Origin: Aggregatibacter segnis ATCC 33393
GTDB lineage: Bacteria; Pseudomonadota; Gammaproteobacteria; Enterobacterales; Pasteurellaceae
Assembly (NCBI RefSeq): GCF_000185305.1
Contig: NZ_GL622200.1
Coordinates: forward strand, 283,359-347,358
DNA length: 64,000 nucleotides
Direction of reading: 5' to 3'
The translations under genes and the position numbers were made by a program. The notes below the pieces were generated by a model, which was not told the origin of the DNA, ran no database searches, and saw only the letters and a program-made list of their open reading frames with translations. This document shows positions 20,928 through 30,073 of this stretch, piece after piece. Position 1 is the stretch's first letter, and each line of letters opens with the position of its first letter.

Positions 20928-22035
20928 TCGTAATATTTGGTTGGAATTATGGCGTCGTTTGCATATTGATTTGTGGTTGTTTATCGGACTCGTCGTCATT
21001 AGCGGTTATGGTATGTTGGTATTGTATAGTGCATCCGGTGCAAATGAAGCGATGTTTCATAACCGCATTGTACAGGTTGGGCTTGGTTTTGCCGTTATGC
21101 TAATGATGGCACAATTTCCACCCAAATTTTATCAGCGAATTGCACCTTATTTATTTATTCTCGGCATTGTTATGCTTGTTTTAGTGGATCTTATCGGGAC
21201 AACCAGTAAAGGGGCGCAACGTTGGCTGGATTTGGGCGTTGTGCGCTTTCAGCCCTCTGAAATCGTCAAACTGGCAGTGCCGTTGATGGTGGCGGTGTAT
21301 TTAGGGAATCGACCGCAACCGATTAAGATAAAGGAAACCATGATTGCGTTGGTGATTATTCTTATTCCAACGCTGTTGGTGGCGATTCAACCGGATTTAG
21401 GTACTGCAATTTTGGTTAGCGGCTCAGGCCTATTTGTGGTATTTTTAGCCGGTATGAGCTGGTGGTTGATTTTAGCGGCAGTTCTCGCCTTGGCAGCATT
21501 TTTGCCTATTATGTGGTTTTATTTAATGCACGATTATCAACGTACCCGAGTCTTAACCTTGTTTGATCCGGAAAAAGACTTATTGGGGGCGGGGTATCAT
21601 ATTTGGCAATCTAAGATTGCTATCGGTTCCGGTGGAATGTGGGGAAAAGGTTGGATGCAAGGCACGCAATCCCAATTGGAATTTTTACCTGAACCTCATA
21701 CGGATTTTATCTTCGCAGTATTAAGTGAAGAATATGGCATGATCGGTTTCTTGATTTTATTAGCCATTTATTTGTTTATTATTGCTCGCGGTTTAATGAT
21801 TGGCGTCAGCGCACCAACCGCATTTGGGCGTATTTTAGTTGGGGCATTAACGTTAATTTTCTTCGTTTATGTCTTTGTTAATATTGGAATGGTGAGTGGT
21901 ATTTTGCCTGTGGTGGGCGTGCCTTTGCCATTGGTGAGCTATGGCGGCACATCTTATGTAGCAATTATGGCGGGCTTTGGCTTGATCATGTCGGTCCATA
22001 CTCACAAAGAACACTTTCTGAAGGGAACTAATTAA
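20914..22035 (+). CDS. rodA: Peptidoglycan polymerase RodA (SEDS family)
   Basis: The glycosyltransferase partner of PBP2. The 373-residue protein has about ten membrane helices. [22 protein letters not shown], of which the key part is [14 protein letters not shown], carries the conserved SEDS loop. [17 protein letters not shown] and [18 protein letters not shown] are diagnostic. The start overlaps the end of mrdA by 14 bases; a second ATG two codons in is also possible. Confidence 0.96.
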   Translation: MKMNDRNIWLELWRRLHIDLWLFIGLVVISGYGMLVLYSASGANEAMFHNRIVQVGLGFAVMLMMAQFPPKFYQRIAPYLFILGIVMLVLVDLIGTTSKGAQRWLDLGVVRFQPSEIVKLAVPLMVAVYLGNRPQPIKIKETMIALVIILIPTLLVAIQPDLGTAILVSGSGLFVVFLAGMSWWLILAAVLALAAFLPIMWFYLMHDYQRTRVLTLFDPEKDLLGAGYHIWQSKIAIGSGGMWGKGWMQGTQSQLEFLPEPHTDFIFAVLSEEYGMIGFLILLAIYLFIIARGLMIGVSAPTAFGRILVGALTLIFFVYVFVNIGMVSGILPVVGVPLPLVSYGGTSYVAIMAGFGLIMSVHTHKEHFLKGTN

Positions 22036-22082
22036 GTTTTCAGTTTTCTTAATAGTCATCTCTACAGAGAGGGAGAAATTTA

Positions 22083-22946
22083 ATGAATTTAAAGCAAACT
22101 GTAAAATATGTTTTTATTTTATTTTCATTTTTGACCGCACTTTCCGTGCAAGCAGAAACGAAAAAGCTTTATGGCGTAGAAGAGCCAAAGTTAACGTATC
22201 GTCCTCTTTCTAACACAACGCAAACCTACCAAGTGAAAGGGGAGGTTTACACAACAAGAACGCATCAGGATGCGAAGGATTATAGTAAAGAAGGTATTGC
22301 CAGTTATTACCATAATAAATTTAATGGACGTCGCACTTCCAGTGGGGAGCCCTATAACTCTACTTTGTTCACCGCCGCGCATAAAACCTTACCACTGAAT
22401 TCCTACGCGGTTGTAACGAATATGAGTAACCAACGTAAGGTTATTGTGCGTATTAATGACCGCGGTCCTTTTTCTAAAGGTCGTATTATTGATTTGTCCC
22501 ATGCGGCAGCAAAAGAAATCGGTATTATCGGCAGTGGCATGGGCATGGTAAAGATTGAAGCGTTACATGTCGATTCCAAAGGCGAACTTTCCGGGGCAGG
22601 CGCTTCTACATTGGTAAAAAACAGCAATAATGATGAGTCTTTAAAGCGTTTGCCGGTGGACGATCTTGATATTGATAAGGAAGCATTACAAAACGTTAAA
22701 GTGCCTCATATACAAGATGAAAGTTACGAGTTGAGAATGATCAATTTAGCCAGCAAAAAACATGCTGAAGAGGTGATTAATCAACTTGCGTTAAAGAATA
22801 TTAAAGCGGAAATTGCCGCGAATGGGCAGAAGTATAATATTCATTTGGGGCCGTTAAACTCGAGGGCTCAAGTGACTGATTTGAAAACACAATTAAAGCG
22901 ATTAAATCATTCTGAACCGCTAGTTGTGTATTCTTATAATAAATAA
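22083..22946 (+). CDS. rlpA: Septal ring lytic transglycosylase RlpA, non-lipidated form
   Basis: RlpA acts on denuded glycan strands in the periplasm. The 287 residues show a signal peptide (cleavage predicted after SVQA, residue 24), the double-psi barrel domain near 65-160 with GIASYYHNKFNGRRTSSGE, AAHKTLPL and RINDRGPFSKGR (the expected catalytic His and Asp), and a C-terminal SPOR domain near 215-285. There is no cysteine anywhere, so the lipobox found in E. coli RlpA is absent. The hydrophobic core of the signal peptide (FLTALS) is encoded by an uptake sequence. Confidence 0.92.
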   Translation: MNLKQTVKYVFILFSFLTALSVQAETKKLYGVEEPKLTYRPLSNTTQTYQVKGEVYTTRTHQDAKDYSKEGIASYYHNKFNGRRTSSGEPYNSTLFTAAHKTLPLNSYAVVTNMSNQRKVIVRINDRGPFSKGRIIDLSHAAAKEIGIIGSGMGMVKIEALHVDSKGELSGAGASTLVKNSNNDESLKRLPVDDLDIDKEALQNVKVPHIQDESYELRMINLASKKHAEEVINQLALKNIKAEIAANGQKYNIHLGPLNSRAQVTDLKTQLKRLNHSEPLVVYSYNK

Positions 22947-22964
22947 CCGTTACATGATGTTAGG

Positions 22965-24164
22965 ATGTTCAATCTTATGTTTAATAAAGTAGTAAAACAC
23001 ACAAAAATTGCATTAATTGCAGGCGCTTTGTGCGCATCGTTTAGCGCGGTGGCAGACGATATTCAATTTAATATTGCCGTACCGGAAATTAATGCGCAAA
23101 CCTATATTTTAATGGACTATAACTCAGGCACTGTCTTGGTAGCGTTAAATCCGGATCAGCGCCAATATCCCGCGTCATTAACGAAAATGATGACCAGTTA
23201 TGTAACGGGGCAAGCATTAAAACAAGGTAAAATTCATGATACGGATGTGGTCACGATCGGTGAAAGCGCCTGGGGGCAAAATTTCCCTGGCTCATCCAAA
23301 ATGTTTTTAAACTTAAACCAACAAGTTTCTGTTGCTGATTTGAATAGAGGGATTGTCATCGTATCCGGCAATGATGCTTGTGTGGCGATGGCAGAGCATG
23401 TTTCCGGCACGGTGACGAACTTCGTTGCGACCATGAACAAATATGTAGAACAATTTGGTTTGAAAAACACTCATTTTACAACTGTTCATGGCTTGGATGA
23501 TGAAAATCAATATTCTTCTGCTCGGGATATGGCAATTATTGGTGCGCATATTATTCGTGATTTACCGGAAGAATATAAAATTTATGCAGAAAAAGATTTT
23601 ACCTTTAATAAAATCAAGCAACCGAACCGTAACGGCTTATTGTGGGATAAAACCATTCATGTGGATGGCATGAAAACCGGTCACACAGATAAAGCTGGCT
23701 ATAATCTTGTCGCCTCTGCCACCAATCCAAATAATATGCGTTTGATTTCTGTCGTGATGGGGGTGCCAACCTACAAAGGCCGCGAAGTGGAAAGCAAAAA
23801 ATTATTACAATGGGGCTTTGCTAATTTTGAAACCTTTAAAACCTTTGAAGCCGGCAAAGCGATTTCCGAGCAACGGGTTTATTACGGTGATGAAAGCAAC
23901 ATTCAGTTAGGCGTGTTACAGGATGCGTTTATTACCATTCCGAAAGGTAAAAGTAGTGAGTTAAAAGCCCGTTATGAGCTAGAGAAAAAATACCTCGAAG
24001 CACCATTAGCAAAAGGTCAGGTCGTTGGCAAAGTGGTCTATCAACTTGATGGTAAAGACATTGCCAGCGTGAATTTGCAAGTTATGCAAGAAGTTAAAGA
24101 GGGCGGTATTTTCGGTAAAATCTGGGACTGGTTAGTACTCACGGTTAAAAGCCTCTTTAGCTAA
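22965..24164 (+). CDS. dacA: D-alanyl-D-alanine carboxypeptidase (PBP5/6 type)
   Basis: Trims the terminal D-alanine of peptidoglycan stem peptides. The 399-residue product has a signal peptide ending FSAVADD. Class-C motifs are the active-site SxxK in YPASLTKMMTSY, SGN in IVSGNDACVAMAE and KTG in DGMKTGHTDKAGYN. The C-terminal beta domain (about 300-375) precedes an amphipathic membrane anchor (GKIWDWLVLTVKSLF). An ATG four codons downstream (22977) is an equally likely start. It follows rlpA by 18 bases. Confidence 0.95.
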   Translation: MFNLMFNKVVKHTKIALIAGALCASFSAVADDIQFNIAVPEINAQTYILMDYNSGTVLVALNPDQRQYPASLTKMMTSYVTGQALKQGKIHDTDVVTIGESAWGQNFPGSSKMFLNLNQQVSVADLNRGIVIVSGNDACVAMAEHVSGTVTNFVATMNKYVEQFGLKNTHFTTVHGLDDENQYSSARDMAIIGAHIIRDLPEEYKIYAEKDFTFNKIKQPNRNGLLWDKTIHVDGMKTGHTDKAGYNLVASATNPNNMRLISVVMGVPTYKGREVESKKLLQWGFANFETFKTFEAGKAISEQRVYYGDESNIQLGVLQDAFITIPKGKSSELKARYELEKKYLEAPLAKGQVVGKVVYQLDGKDIASVNLQVMQEVKEGGIFGKIWDWLVLTVKSLFS

Positions 24165-24189
24165 TCTTTAAAAAACATTTCGAAAACCG

Positions 24190-24214
24190 ACCGCACTTTT
24201 TATGAAAGTGCGGT
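24190..24214 (+). terminator. Inverted uptake-sequence hairpin after dacA
   Basis: ACCGCACTTT, a 5-base loop and AAAGTGCGGT form a perfect hairpin 25 bases after the dacA stop. The run of T after it is weak, so read-through into ybeD is possible. Confidence 0.5.
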
Positions 24215-24236
24215 TAAATTTTTTAGGAAAAGACAA

Positions 24237-24539
24237 ATGAACGATAAAAAAACAGTAAATTTAACCGACCTTGCACATGATAAAAAATTAAAAGATCTTC
24301 TTGAGTTTCCTTGTGATTTTACTTTTAAAGTGGTGGGAGCAGCTCGCCCGGATTTAGTGGATGATGTGGTTCAAACGGTTCATAAAACCATTAAAGGCGA
24401 TTACACGCCGAGTACCAAAGAAAGTGGTAAAGGCACTTATCATTCGGTATCCATCAACGTACGAGCCGAAAATATTGAGCAAATTGAGAAACTCTACAAA
24501 GAGTTGGCAGAAATCAACGGCGTGAGAATGGTGTTGTAA
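24237..24539 (+). CDS. ybeD: YbeD family protein (DUF493)
   Basis: A 100-residue protein of the UPF0250/DUF493 family with an ACT-like fold. [28 protein letters not shown]-like [16 protein letters not shown] and [12 protein letters not shown] are the family marks. It is nearly always found between dacA and lipB, as here. A role linked to lipoate metabolism has been suggested from this context, but the function is not established. Confidence 0.9.
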   Translation: MNDKKTVNLTDLAHDKKLKDLLEFPCDFTFKVVGAARPDLVDDVVQTVHKTIKGDYTPSTKESGKGTYHSVSINVRAENIEQIEKLYKELAEINGVRMVL

Positions 24540-24584
24540 TCACCAAAATGCGGTTATTTTTTATAGCGTTTTTAGGAAATCATC

Positions 24585-25223
24585 ATGCAATCCGAATTAA
24601 TTGTACGTCAGCTTGGTATTCGTGATTACGAGACCGTTTGGCACGAGATGCAGTCGTTTACCGATAACCGTACGGAAGATACCACTGATGAAATTTGGTT
24701 GGTGCAACATCCGTCGGTATTTACCCAAGGTCAGGCGGGCAAACCGGAGCATTTATTGCAGCAAAGCACTATTCCTGTGGTGCAATCGGATCGTGGTGGA
24801 CAGATTACCTATCACGGTTTAGGCCAGCAAATTATGTATGTGCTGATTGATGTGAAGCGCCATGAAAATTTAAATGTTCGCCAATTAGTCACCGCACTTG
24901 AGCAATCCGTGGTGAAAACGCTAGCGGATTATGGTATTGAAGGTTATCCAAAACCGGATGCGCCAGGGGTGTACATTGATGGCAAGAAAATTTGTTCCCT
25001 TGGCTTGCGCATTCGACATGGGCGTTCATTTCACGGTTTAGCGTTTAATATCAACATGGACTTAAGCCCTTTTTATCAAATTAACCCTTGTGGTTATGCC
25101 GGATTAGAAATGTGCCAGCTGGCAGACTTCATTCCAGCTCAAGACGCGGATTGCGACAAGGTTTCACCACAATTAGTTAAGCATTTCGCCGAGCAGTTAG
25201 GGTATAATGTAACAACTTGTTAA
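24585..25223 (+). CDS. lipB: Octanoyl-[acyl-carrier-protein]-protein N-octanoyltransferase
   Basis: Transfers octanoate from ACP to the lipoyl domains of 2-oxoacid dehydrogenases and the glycine cleavage H protein. The 212 residues contain [51 protein letters not shown] with the catalytic lysine, and [14 protein letters not shown] with the catalytic cysteine. It is followed by lipA, its pathway partner, after 54 bases. Confidence 0.97.
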   Translation: MQSELIVRQLGIRDYETVWHEMQSFTDNRTEDTTDEIWLVQHPSVFTQGQAGKPEHLLQQSTIPVVQSDRGGQITYHGLGQQIMYVLIDVKRHENLNVRQLVTALEQSVVKTLADYGIEGYPKPDAPGVYIDGKKICSLGLRIRHGRSFHGLAFNINMDLSPFYQINPCGYAGLEMCQLADFIPAQDADCDKVSPQLVKHFAEQLGYNVTTC

Positions 25224-25277
25224 CATCAATAAACAGCATTTCATCTCATTATCTTCATAAAAAATTAAGGAATATCA

Positions 25278-26240
25278 ATGGGAACACCTTTTAAAATGGA
25301 GCGCGGTGTTAAATATCGCGATGCAGCTAAAACCTCCATTATCCCGGTGAAAAATATCGATCCTGAGCAAGAGCTATTGAAAAAACCGGAATGGATGAAA
25401 ATCAAAATTCCGGCAAACGGAGCGCGTATTCAAAGCATTAAATCCGGTATGCGTCGTCATGGCTTGCATTCTGTATGCGAAGAAGCCTCTTGTCCTAACC
25501 TGCACGAATGTTTTAATCATGGTACGGCAACCTTTATGATTCTTGGAGCAATTTGTACCCGCCGTTGTCCGTTCTGCGATGTCGCGCACGGCAAACCATT
25601 ACCACCGGATCCGGAAGAACCGCGTAAATTGGCAGAAACTATTCAGGACATGAAATTACGGTATGTAGTGATTACTTCCGTTGACCGTGATGACTTACCT
25701 GATCGCGGTGCCGGGCATTTTGCGGATTGCGTACGTGAAATCCGTGCGTTAAACCCAAACATTAAAATTGAAATTTTGGTGCCGGATTTCCGTGGACGCA
25801 TTGAATTGGCGTTGGAAAAATTAAAAGACAATCCGCCGGATGTGTTTAACCACAACTTGGAAAATGTACCACGTTTATATCGTGAAATCCGTCCAGGCGC
25901 CGATTACGAATGGTCTTTGCGTTTACTGAAAGAATTTAAAGCCATGTTCCCACATATTCCGACCAAATCCGGTTTAATGGTGGGATTAGGCGAAACGAAC
26001 GAAGAAATTTTAGAGGTTATGCAGGATTTACGCGACCATGGTGTAACTATGTTGACCCTCGGGCAGTATTTGCAACCAAGTCGCCACCATTTACCGGTGG
26101 CGCGTTATGTACCGCCGGCAGAATTTGATATGTTCCGCGAAAAAGCCCAAGCCATGGGCTTTGAACATGCGGCTTGCGGTCCGTTCGTACGTTCTTCTTA
26201 CCACGCTGATTTACAAGCAAGCGGTGGTGTAGTGAAATAA
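25278..26240 (+). CDS. lipA: Lipoyl synthase
   Basis: A radical-SAM enzyme that inserts two sulfur atoms into protein-bound octanoate. The 320 residues carry both iron-sulfur cluster motifs: the auxiliary cluster cysteines Cys67, Cys72 and Cys78 ([12 protein letters not shown]) and the radical-SAM cysteines Cys93, Cys97 and Cys100 (CTRRCPFC). The C-terminal RSSYHAD matches the conserved serine that ligates the auxiliary cluster. Intact and full length. Confidence 0.98.
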   Translation: MGTPFKMERGVKYRDAAKTSIIPVKNIDPEQELLKKPEWMKIKIPANGARIQSIKSGMRRHGLHSVCEEASCPNLHECFNHGTATFMILGAICTRRCPFCDVAHGKPLPPDPEEPRKLAETIQDMKLRYVVITSVDRDDLPDRGAGHFADCVREIRALNPNIKIEILVPDFRGRIELALEKLKDNPPDVFNHNLENVPRLYREIRPGADYEWSLRLLKEFKAMFPHIPTKSGLMVGLGETNEEILEVMQDLRDHGVTMLTLGQYLQPSRHHLPVARYVPPAEFDMFREKAQAMGFEHAACGPFVRSSYHADLQASGGVVK

Positions 26241-26314
26241 ACGGAAAAGTGCGGCCGTTTTTCAAGGTGGAAAACGTAGCTAGAAACAACCGCACTTTAT
26301 GGCACTTAATAAGA

Positions 26315-26347
26315 AAAAAGGAAAGTGAGAGATTCACTTTCCTTTTT
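26315..26347. terminator. Bidirectional terminator between lipA and cysS
   Basis: A 14-bp stem (AAAAAGGAAAGTGA / TCACTTTCCTTTTT) with a 5-base loop, A-rich and T-rich on opposite sides. It serves two convergent genes. A degenerate uptake-sequence pair lies just before it (26246-26298). Confidence 0.8.
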
Positions 26348-26365
26348 CTTTTTTAACTTGTGTTC

Positions 26366-27745
26366 TTATTGTTTCCGCCAAGTGGTGCCGTTTAGCCCGT
26401 CTTCTAACACAATGCCCATTTGGGTTAAGGCGTTGCGTGCCGCATCAGCAGCCGGCCAGTCTTTGGCGGCGCGGGCTTCGTTGCGTTGTTTGATGAGACC
26501 TTCGATTTTGGCGACTTCGTCATCATCAGAGCCGGCTTGTAGGAATTGTTCCGGATCGAGTTGAAGCAAGCCGAGAATGCCGGCAAGTTCGCGTAAACGC
26601 GCGGCAAGTCCATTGGCTTTGTCCATGTCTTCGGTTTTCAGTTTGTTCAATTCACGCGCCATTTCAAATAGTACGGAAAGGGCGTTTGGCGTATTGAAGT
26701 CGTCGTCCATCGCCTCGCGGAACGTATCCACAAAATTTTCACCGCCAAAAGCCACCGCACTTTTATCGGTGCCGCGCAATGCGGTGTAGAGGCGTTCTAA
26801 TGCGCCATGGGCGAGATTGAGGTTTTCTTCGCTGTAATTTAATTGGCTACGGTAGTGGGCGCTGAGCAGGAAGTAACGCACGCTTTCCGCATCGTAGTGA
26901 TTTAATACATCGCGAATCGTGAAGAAGTTGCCGAGGGATTTCGACATTTTCTCTTTATCCACCATGATCATGCCGGAATGTAGCCAATAGTTCACATACT
27001 GGTTACCGTGGGCGCAACAAGATTGAGCGATTTCGTTTTCGTGGTGCGGAAACATCAGGTCGGAGCCGCCACCGTGAATGTCAAAATGTTCGCCAAGTTG
27101 TTTGCTGTTCATGGCGGAGCATTCAATGTGCCAACCCGGACGGCCTTTGCCCCAAGGTGAATCCCAACTTGGTTCATTTGGTTTGGACATTTTCCACAAC
27201 ACGAAATCCATTGGGTTTTTCTTGATTTCATTGATTTCAATACGAGCCCCCGCTTGTAATTGCTCTAAATCTTGGCGGGATAATTTGCCGTACTCTTTGA
27301 AGCTTTCCACATCAAACATCACATCGCCATTGTCCGCCACATAAGCATGTCCGCGTTGAATCAGTTTTTCTACAATAGCAATAATTTCAGGAATGTGATG
27401 GGTCGCACGCGGTTCAAAATCCGGACGCAAAATGTTCAGGGCGTCAAAATCCTTGTACATTTCCACGACCATGCGATCCACCAATTGCTCACAGGTTTCT
27501 TTGTTTTCTAAGGCGCGTTTAATGATTTTGTCGTCCACGTCAGTGATGTTGCGCACATAGGTCAACTCGTAGCCTAAATAGCGTAAGTAACGCGCCACTA
27601 CATCGAAACAGACAAAGGTACGGCCGTGTCCGATATGGCAGAGATCGTAAACGGTCACGCCGCAAACATACATGCCGATTTTGCCTGCATGAATCGGTTT
27701 AAAAATTTCTTTTTCGCGAGTAAGAGTATTGAAAAGTTTTAACAT
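26366..27745 (-). CDS. cysS: Cysteine-tRNA ligase
   Basis: Charges tRNA-Cys. I start it at the ATG at 27743-27745 ([20 protein letters not shown], 459 residues), matching E. coli; a TTG four codons upstream is a chance extension. The HIGH-like motif is CHIGHGRTF, zinc ligands include [11 protein letters not shown] and WHIECSAM, and the KMSKS loop is [31 protein letters not shown] is also diagnostic. An uptake sequence lies between cysS and the divergent ppiB. Confidence 0.97.
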   Translation of the reverse strand: MLKLFNTLTREKEIFKPIHAGKIGMYVCGVTVYDLCHIGHGRTFVCFDVVARYLRYLGYELTYVRNITDVDDKIIKRALENKETCEQLVDRMVVEMYKDFDALNILRPDFEPRATHHIPEIIAIVEKLIQRGHAYVADNGDVMFDVESFKEYGKLSRQDLEQLQAGARIEINEIKKNPMDFVLWKMSKPNEPSWDSPWGKGRPGWHIECSAMNSKQLGEHFDIHGGGSDLMFPHHENEIAQSCCAHGNQYVNYWLHSGMIMVDKEKMSKSLGNFFTIRDVLNHYDAESVRYFLLSAHYRSQLNYSEENLNLAHGALERLYTALRGTDKSAVAFGGENFVDTFREAMDDDFNTPNALSVLFEMARELNKLKTEDMDKANGLAARLRELAGILGLLQLDPEQFLQAGSDDDEVAKIEGLIKQRNEARAAKDWPAADAARNALTQMGIVLEDGLNGTTWRKQ

Positions 27746-27844
27746 ATTGGGATCCAAATCTTTTTGAAAACGTACCGCACTTTATGGCGATTTGGGGCGG
27801 ATTATGAAATAATGACGCTCTTTAATTCGTATAGGAAAAGCACA

Positions 27845-28357
27845 ATGATTACACTACACACTAATTTCGGCGACATTAAAATTGCCTTAAATCACGAAAA
27901 AGCACCGGTAACGGCAGAAAACTTCTTAACTTATTGTAAAAATGGGTTTTATGATAACACAATTTTCCACCGCGTGATTGACGGTTTTATGATTCAGGGC
28001 GGCGGCATGGAAAGTGGTATGCGCGAAAAAGCGACTAACGCACCGATTAAAAACGAAGCCAACAACCGTTTAAGCAACAAGAGTGGCACCATTGCCATGG
28101 CGCGTACTTCCGATCCGCATTCGGCGACGGCGCAATTCTTCATTAACGTGGCGGATAACACCTTCTTGGATTACCGTTCAAAAGAAATGTTTGGCAAAGA
28201 AGTGGTGCAAGAGTGGGGCTACGCAGTATTCGGTGAAGTTGTTGAAGGCATGGATGTGGTGGACAAAATCAAAGGTGTGAAAACCGGCAATAAAGGTTTC
28301 CACCAAGACGTACCGAACGAAGATGTGGTGATTACCTCTGTTACCGTTGACGAATAA
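27845..28357 (+). CDS. ppiB: Peptidyl-prolyl cis-trans isomerase B (cyclophilin)
   Basis: A cytoplasmic cyclophilin of 170 residues with no signal peptide. I start it at the ATG at 27845 ([20 protein letters not shown]) with TAGGAAAAG upstream; the open frame extends 27 codons further without similarity. [34 protein letters not shown] and [15 protein letters not shown] are the active-site segments. Divergent from cysS, as in E. coli. Confidence 0.96.
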   Translation: MITLHTNFGDIKIALNHEKAPVTAENFLTYCKNGFYDNTIFHRVIDGFMIQGGGMESGMREKATNAPIKNEANNRLSNKSGTIAMARTSDPHSATAQFFINVADNTFLDYRSKEMFGKEVVQEWGYAVFGEVVEGMDVVDKIKGVKTGNKGFHQDVPNEDVVITSVTVDE

Positions 28358-28364
28358 GACTATG

Positions 28365-28393
28365 GGCAACTCATTGAGTTGCCTGATTTTTTT
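28365..28393 (+). terminator. Rho-independent terminator of ppiB
   Basis: GGCAACTC, loop ATT, GAGTTGCC, then ATTTTTTT, 8 bases after the stop. It ends just before the next gene start at 28402. Confidence 0.8.
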
Positions 28394-28401
28394 AGATTGA
28401 T

Positions 28402-29193
28402 ATGTATTCCTTTTTTGACACTCATACTCATCTTGATTATTTACAGCAGTTCACCGGTGAGCCGTTGGCGCAGCTTATGCAAAATGCGCAGATAGCTGGC
28501 GTGCAAAAGATCTTGATTGTCGCCGTGTTACAGCGGGATTTCAAAATAATTGAAAAAATGACCGCACTTTATCCGCAACAGTTGTATTACGGCTTGGGGT
28601 TACATCCCTTGTACATCAAAGAACACCAAGCGCAGGATTTGGATTTATTGGAACAGGCGTTAGCAACGCGTTCGCCAAATTGCACAGCGGTGGCGGAAAT
28701 CGGTTTGGAACGTGCCGTGCCGGAATTATTAACCGATGAGCTATGGCGCAAGCAATGCGATTTTTTTGAAGCGCAACTGCATTTGGCGAAAAAGCACGAT
28801 TTGCCGGTAAACATGCATTCCCGCAAGTCGCACGATCAGCTGTTCTCTTTTCTCAAACGCATTGAGGTGCCGAAACGTGGCGCCGTGCATGGTTTTGCAG
28901 GCAGCTACGATCAGGCAAAACGTTTTGTGGATTTGGGCTATTCTATTGGTGTAGGCGGCACGATTACCTATGAGCGTGCTAATAAAACCCGTCAAACCAT
29001 CGCGAAATTGCCGCTTGATGCCTTGCTGTTAGAAACGGATTCGCCCGACATGCCGGTATTCGGTTTTCAAGGTCAACCGAATCGCCCGGAAAGAGTGCAA
29101 CAGGTTTTTAAGGTGTTGTGTGAATTAAGACGTGAAACGCCGGAGATGATTGCCGAGACAATTTGGCAAAATAGCCTCAGAAAATTTGCTTGA
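28402..29193 (+). CDS. TatD-family metal-dependent hydrolase (YjjV-like)
   Basis: A 263-residue TIM-barrel hydrolase. TatD relatives act as 3'-5' deoxyribonucleases or D-Tyr-tRNA deacylases in some species. Metal ligands are seen in DTHTHLDY near residue 6, the glutamate in AEIGLE near 98, His in PVNMHSRKS, His in GAVHGFAGS, and Asp in LLETDSPDMP. The sequence around HPLYIKEHQ fits the YjjV branch better than TatD or YcfH, but assignment between paralogues is tentative. Confidence 0.85.
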   Translation: MYSFFDTHTHLDYLQQFTGEPLAQLMQNAQIAGVQKILIVAVLQRDFKIIEKMTALYPQQLYYGLGLHPLYIKEHQAQDLDLLEQALATRSPNCTAVAEIGLERAVPELLTDELWRKQCDFFEAQLHLAKKHDLPVNMHSRKSHDQLFSFLKRIEVPKRGAVHGFAGSYDQAKRFVDLGYSIGVGGTITYERANKTRQTIAKLPLDALLLETDSPDMPVFGFQGQPNRPERVQQVFKVLCELRRETPEMIAETIWQNSLRKFA

Positions 29194-29220
29194 AAAAAGC
29201 ACCGCACTTTTATGTAGGTA

Positions 29221-29688
29221 TTAAATCTTAAAACGATGAATGATCTGATTTGCCGAACCGCGCCAAACCAAGCTTGGGTCCGCCTGTTCTTGAATAAACT
29301 TACCATCAATGAGCACATCAATGTAGGGCAACATTTGCCGTTGATATTCGTTCAATTCCTCTAATTTGTAACCCGTCCAGACCCAAATATCTTTATCGGG
29401 ACATTCCCGTTTTACCCGTTGAACCAAAGGCAACAGCGCTTCTACGTTTCTCGGATGCAAAGGGTCGCCACCGGAGAGGGTCAAACCTTGGCGTTTAATA
29501 CGGGTGTCTTTGAGATCCTTGAGAATTTGTTCTTCCATTTCACTACCAAAGGGCACCCCGGCGCTAAACGACCAGCTTTTTTGGTTGTAGCACCCCTTAC
29601 AGCCGTGAGTGCAGCCGCTGACAAAAAGCGTACAACGCGTGCCTTCGCCATTGACGATGTCGACGGGGTAGTATTGGAGGTAGTTCAT
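29221..29688 (-). CDS. nrdG: Anaerobic ribonucleotide reductase activating protein
   Basis: A radical-SAM enzyme that makes the glycyl radical on NrdD. I start it at the ATG at 29686-29688 (MNYLQYYPVDIVNGEGTRCT, 155 residues), the family start. The cluster motif CX3CX2C is Cys26, Cys30, Cys33 in SGCTHGCKGCYNQ, and TLSGGDPLHPRN is present. The frame stays open upstream to 29892, but that part is repeat-derived. No clear Shine-Dalgarno sequence precedes the ATG. It is separated from nrdD by 385 bases. Confidence 0.95.
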   Translation of the reverse strand: MNYLQYYPVDIVNGEGTRCTLFVSGCTHGCKGCYNQKSWSFSAGVPFGSEMEEQILKDLKDTRIKRQGLTLSGGDPLHPRNVEALLPLVQRVKRECPDKDIWVWTGYKLEELNEYQRQMLPYIDVLIDGKFIQEQADPSLVWRGSANQIIHRFKI

Positions 29689-29734
29689 TTTCGTTTTGTT
29701 TAAATCAAATTCGCTTTTTTTAATATTGGGTTTC

Positions 29735-29930
29735 GCCGATGGCGACTCACTTTCTTTTGCTTGCACAAAAGAAAGTAAGCAAAGAAAAGTGCACCCGGAT
29801 AAGCCGCTGCTCTTCGCTTGATTGCCATTTTCTTTACGGCAATTTTCGAACTCGCTACGCTCAAACAGACGAAAATTGCCTAAAAATGGCAAGCCGCTCA
29901 GGCGTCTTATACGGGAATCCCATTTTATTT
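29735..29930. repeat. Putative dispersed intergenic repeat between nrdD and nrdG
   Basis: This stretch has strong internal structure. ACTTTCTTTTG (29749-29759) and CAAAAGAAAGT (29766-29776) form an 11-bp perfect hairpin. GCCATTTT..GGCAATTTTCG (29824-29848) and CGAAAATTGCC..AAAATGGC (29870-29890) form a long two-part hairpin around a loop with CTCGCTACGCTC. Chance reading frames here give peptides like FLLLAQKKVSKEKCT, which recall spurious hypothetical proteins annotated in many proteobacterial repeats. I infer a non-coding mobile or structural repeat. Its copy number elsewhere cannot be judged from one window. Confidence 0.6.
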
Positions 29931-30020
29931 GAGCGTTGCAAAAGTGCGGTCAGATTTTTTCATGTTTTTGACTGAAAATCTCTCAAAAATGACCGCACTT
30001 TATCGTGATAATGCGACTAA

Positions 30021-30060
30021 AATCCCCCTCTTTAGCAAAGAGGGGCTAGGGGAGATTTGG
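30021..30060. repeat. CCCCTCTTT/AAAGAGGGG hairpin element after nrdD
   Basis: CCCCTCTTT (30025-30033), loop AGC, AAAGAGGGG (30037-30045) followed by CTAGGGGAGATTTGG. This resembles a short dispersed element seen in many bacterial genomes. It lies about 30 bases beyond the nrdD stop and could act as a weak terminator. With an inverted uptake pair at 29941-30001 and the repeat at 29735-29930 it fills the nrdD-nrdG gap. Confidence 0.5.
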
Positions 30061-30073
30061 CATAGCCTTAAAA

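Noticed and set aside
29689-29892. N-terminal extension of NrdG to 223 residues
   Set aside because: The extra 68 residues lie in the repeat block and do not resemble NrdG; the family start MNYLQYYPVDIVNGEG is at 29688.
29739-29975. A 78-residue plus-strand frame (MATHFLLLAQKK...)
   Set aside because: It coincides with the hairpin-rich repeat and resembles spurious repeat-derived peptides; no ribosome-binding site or known family.
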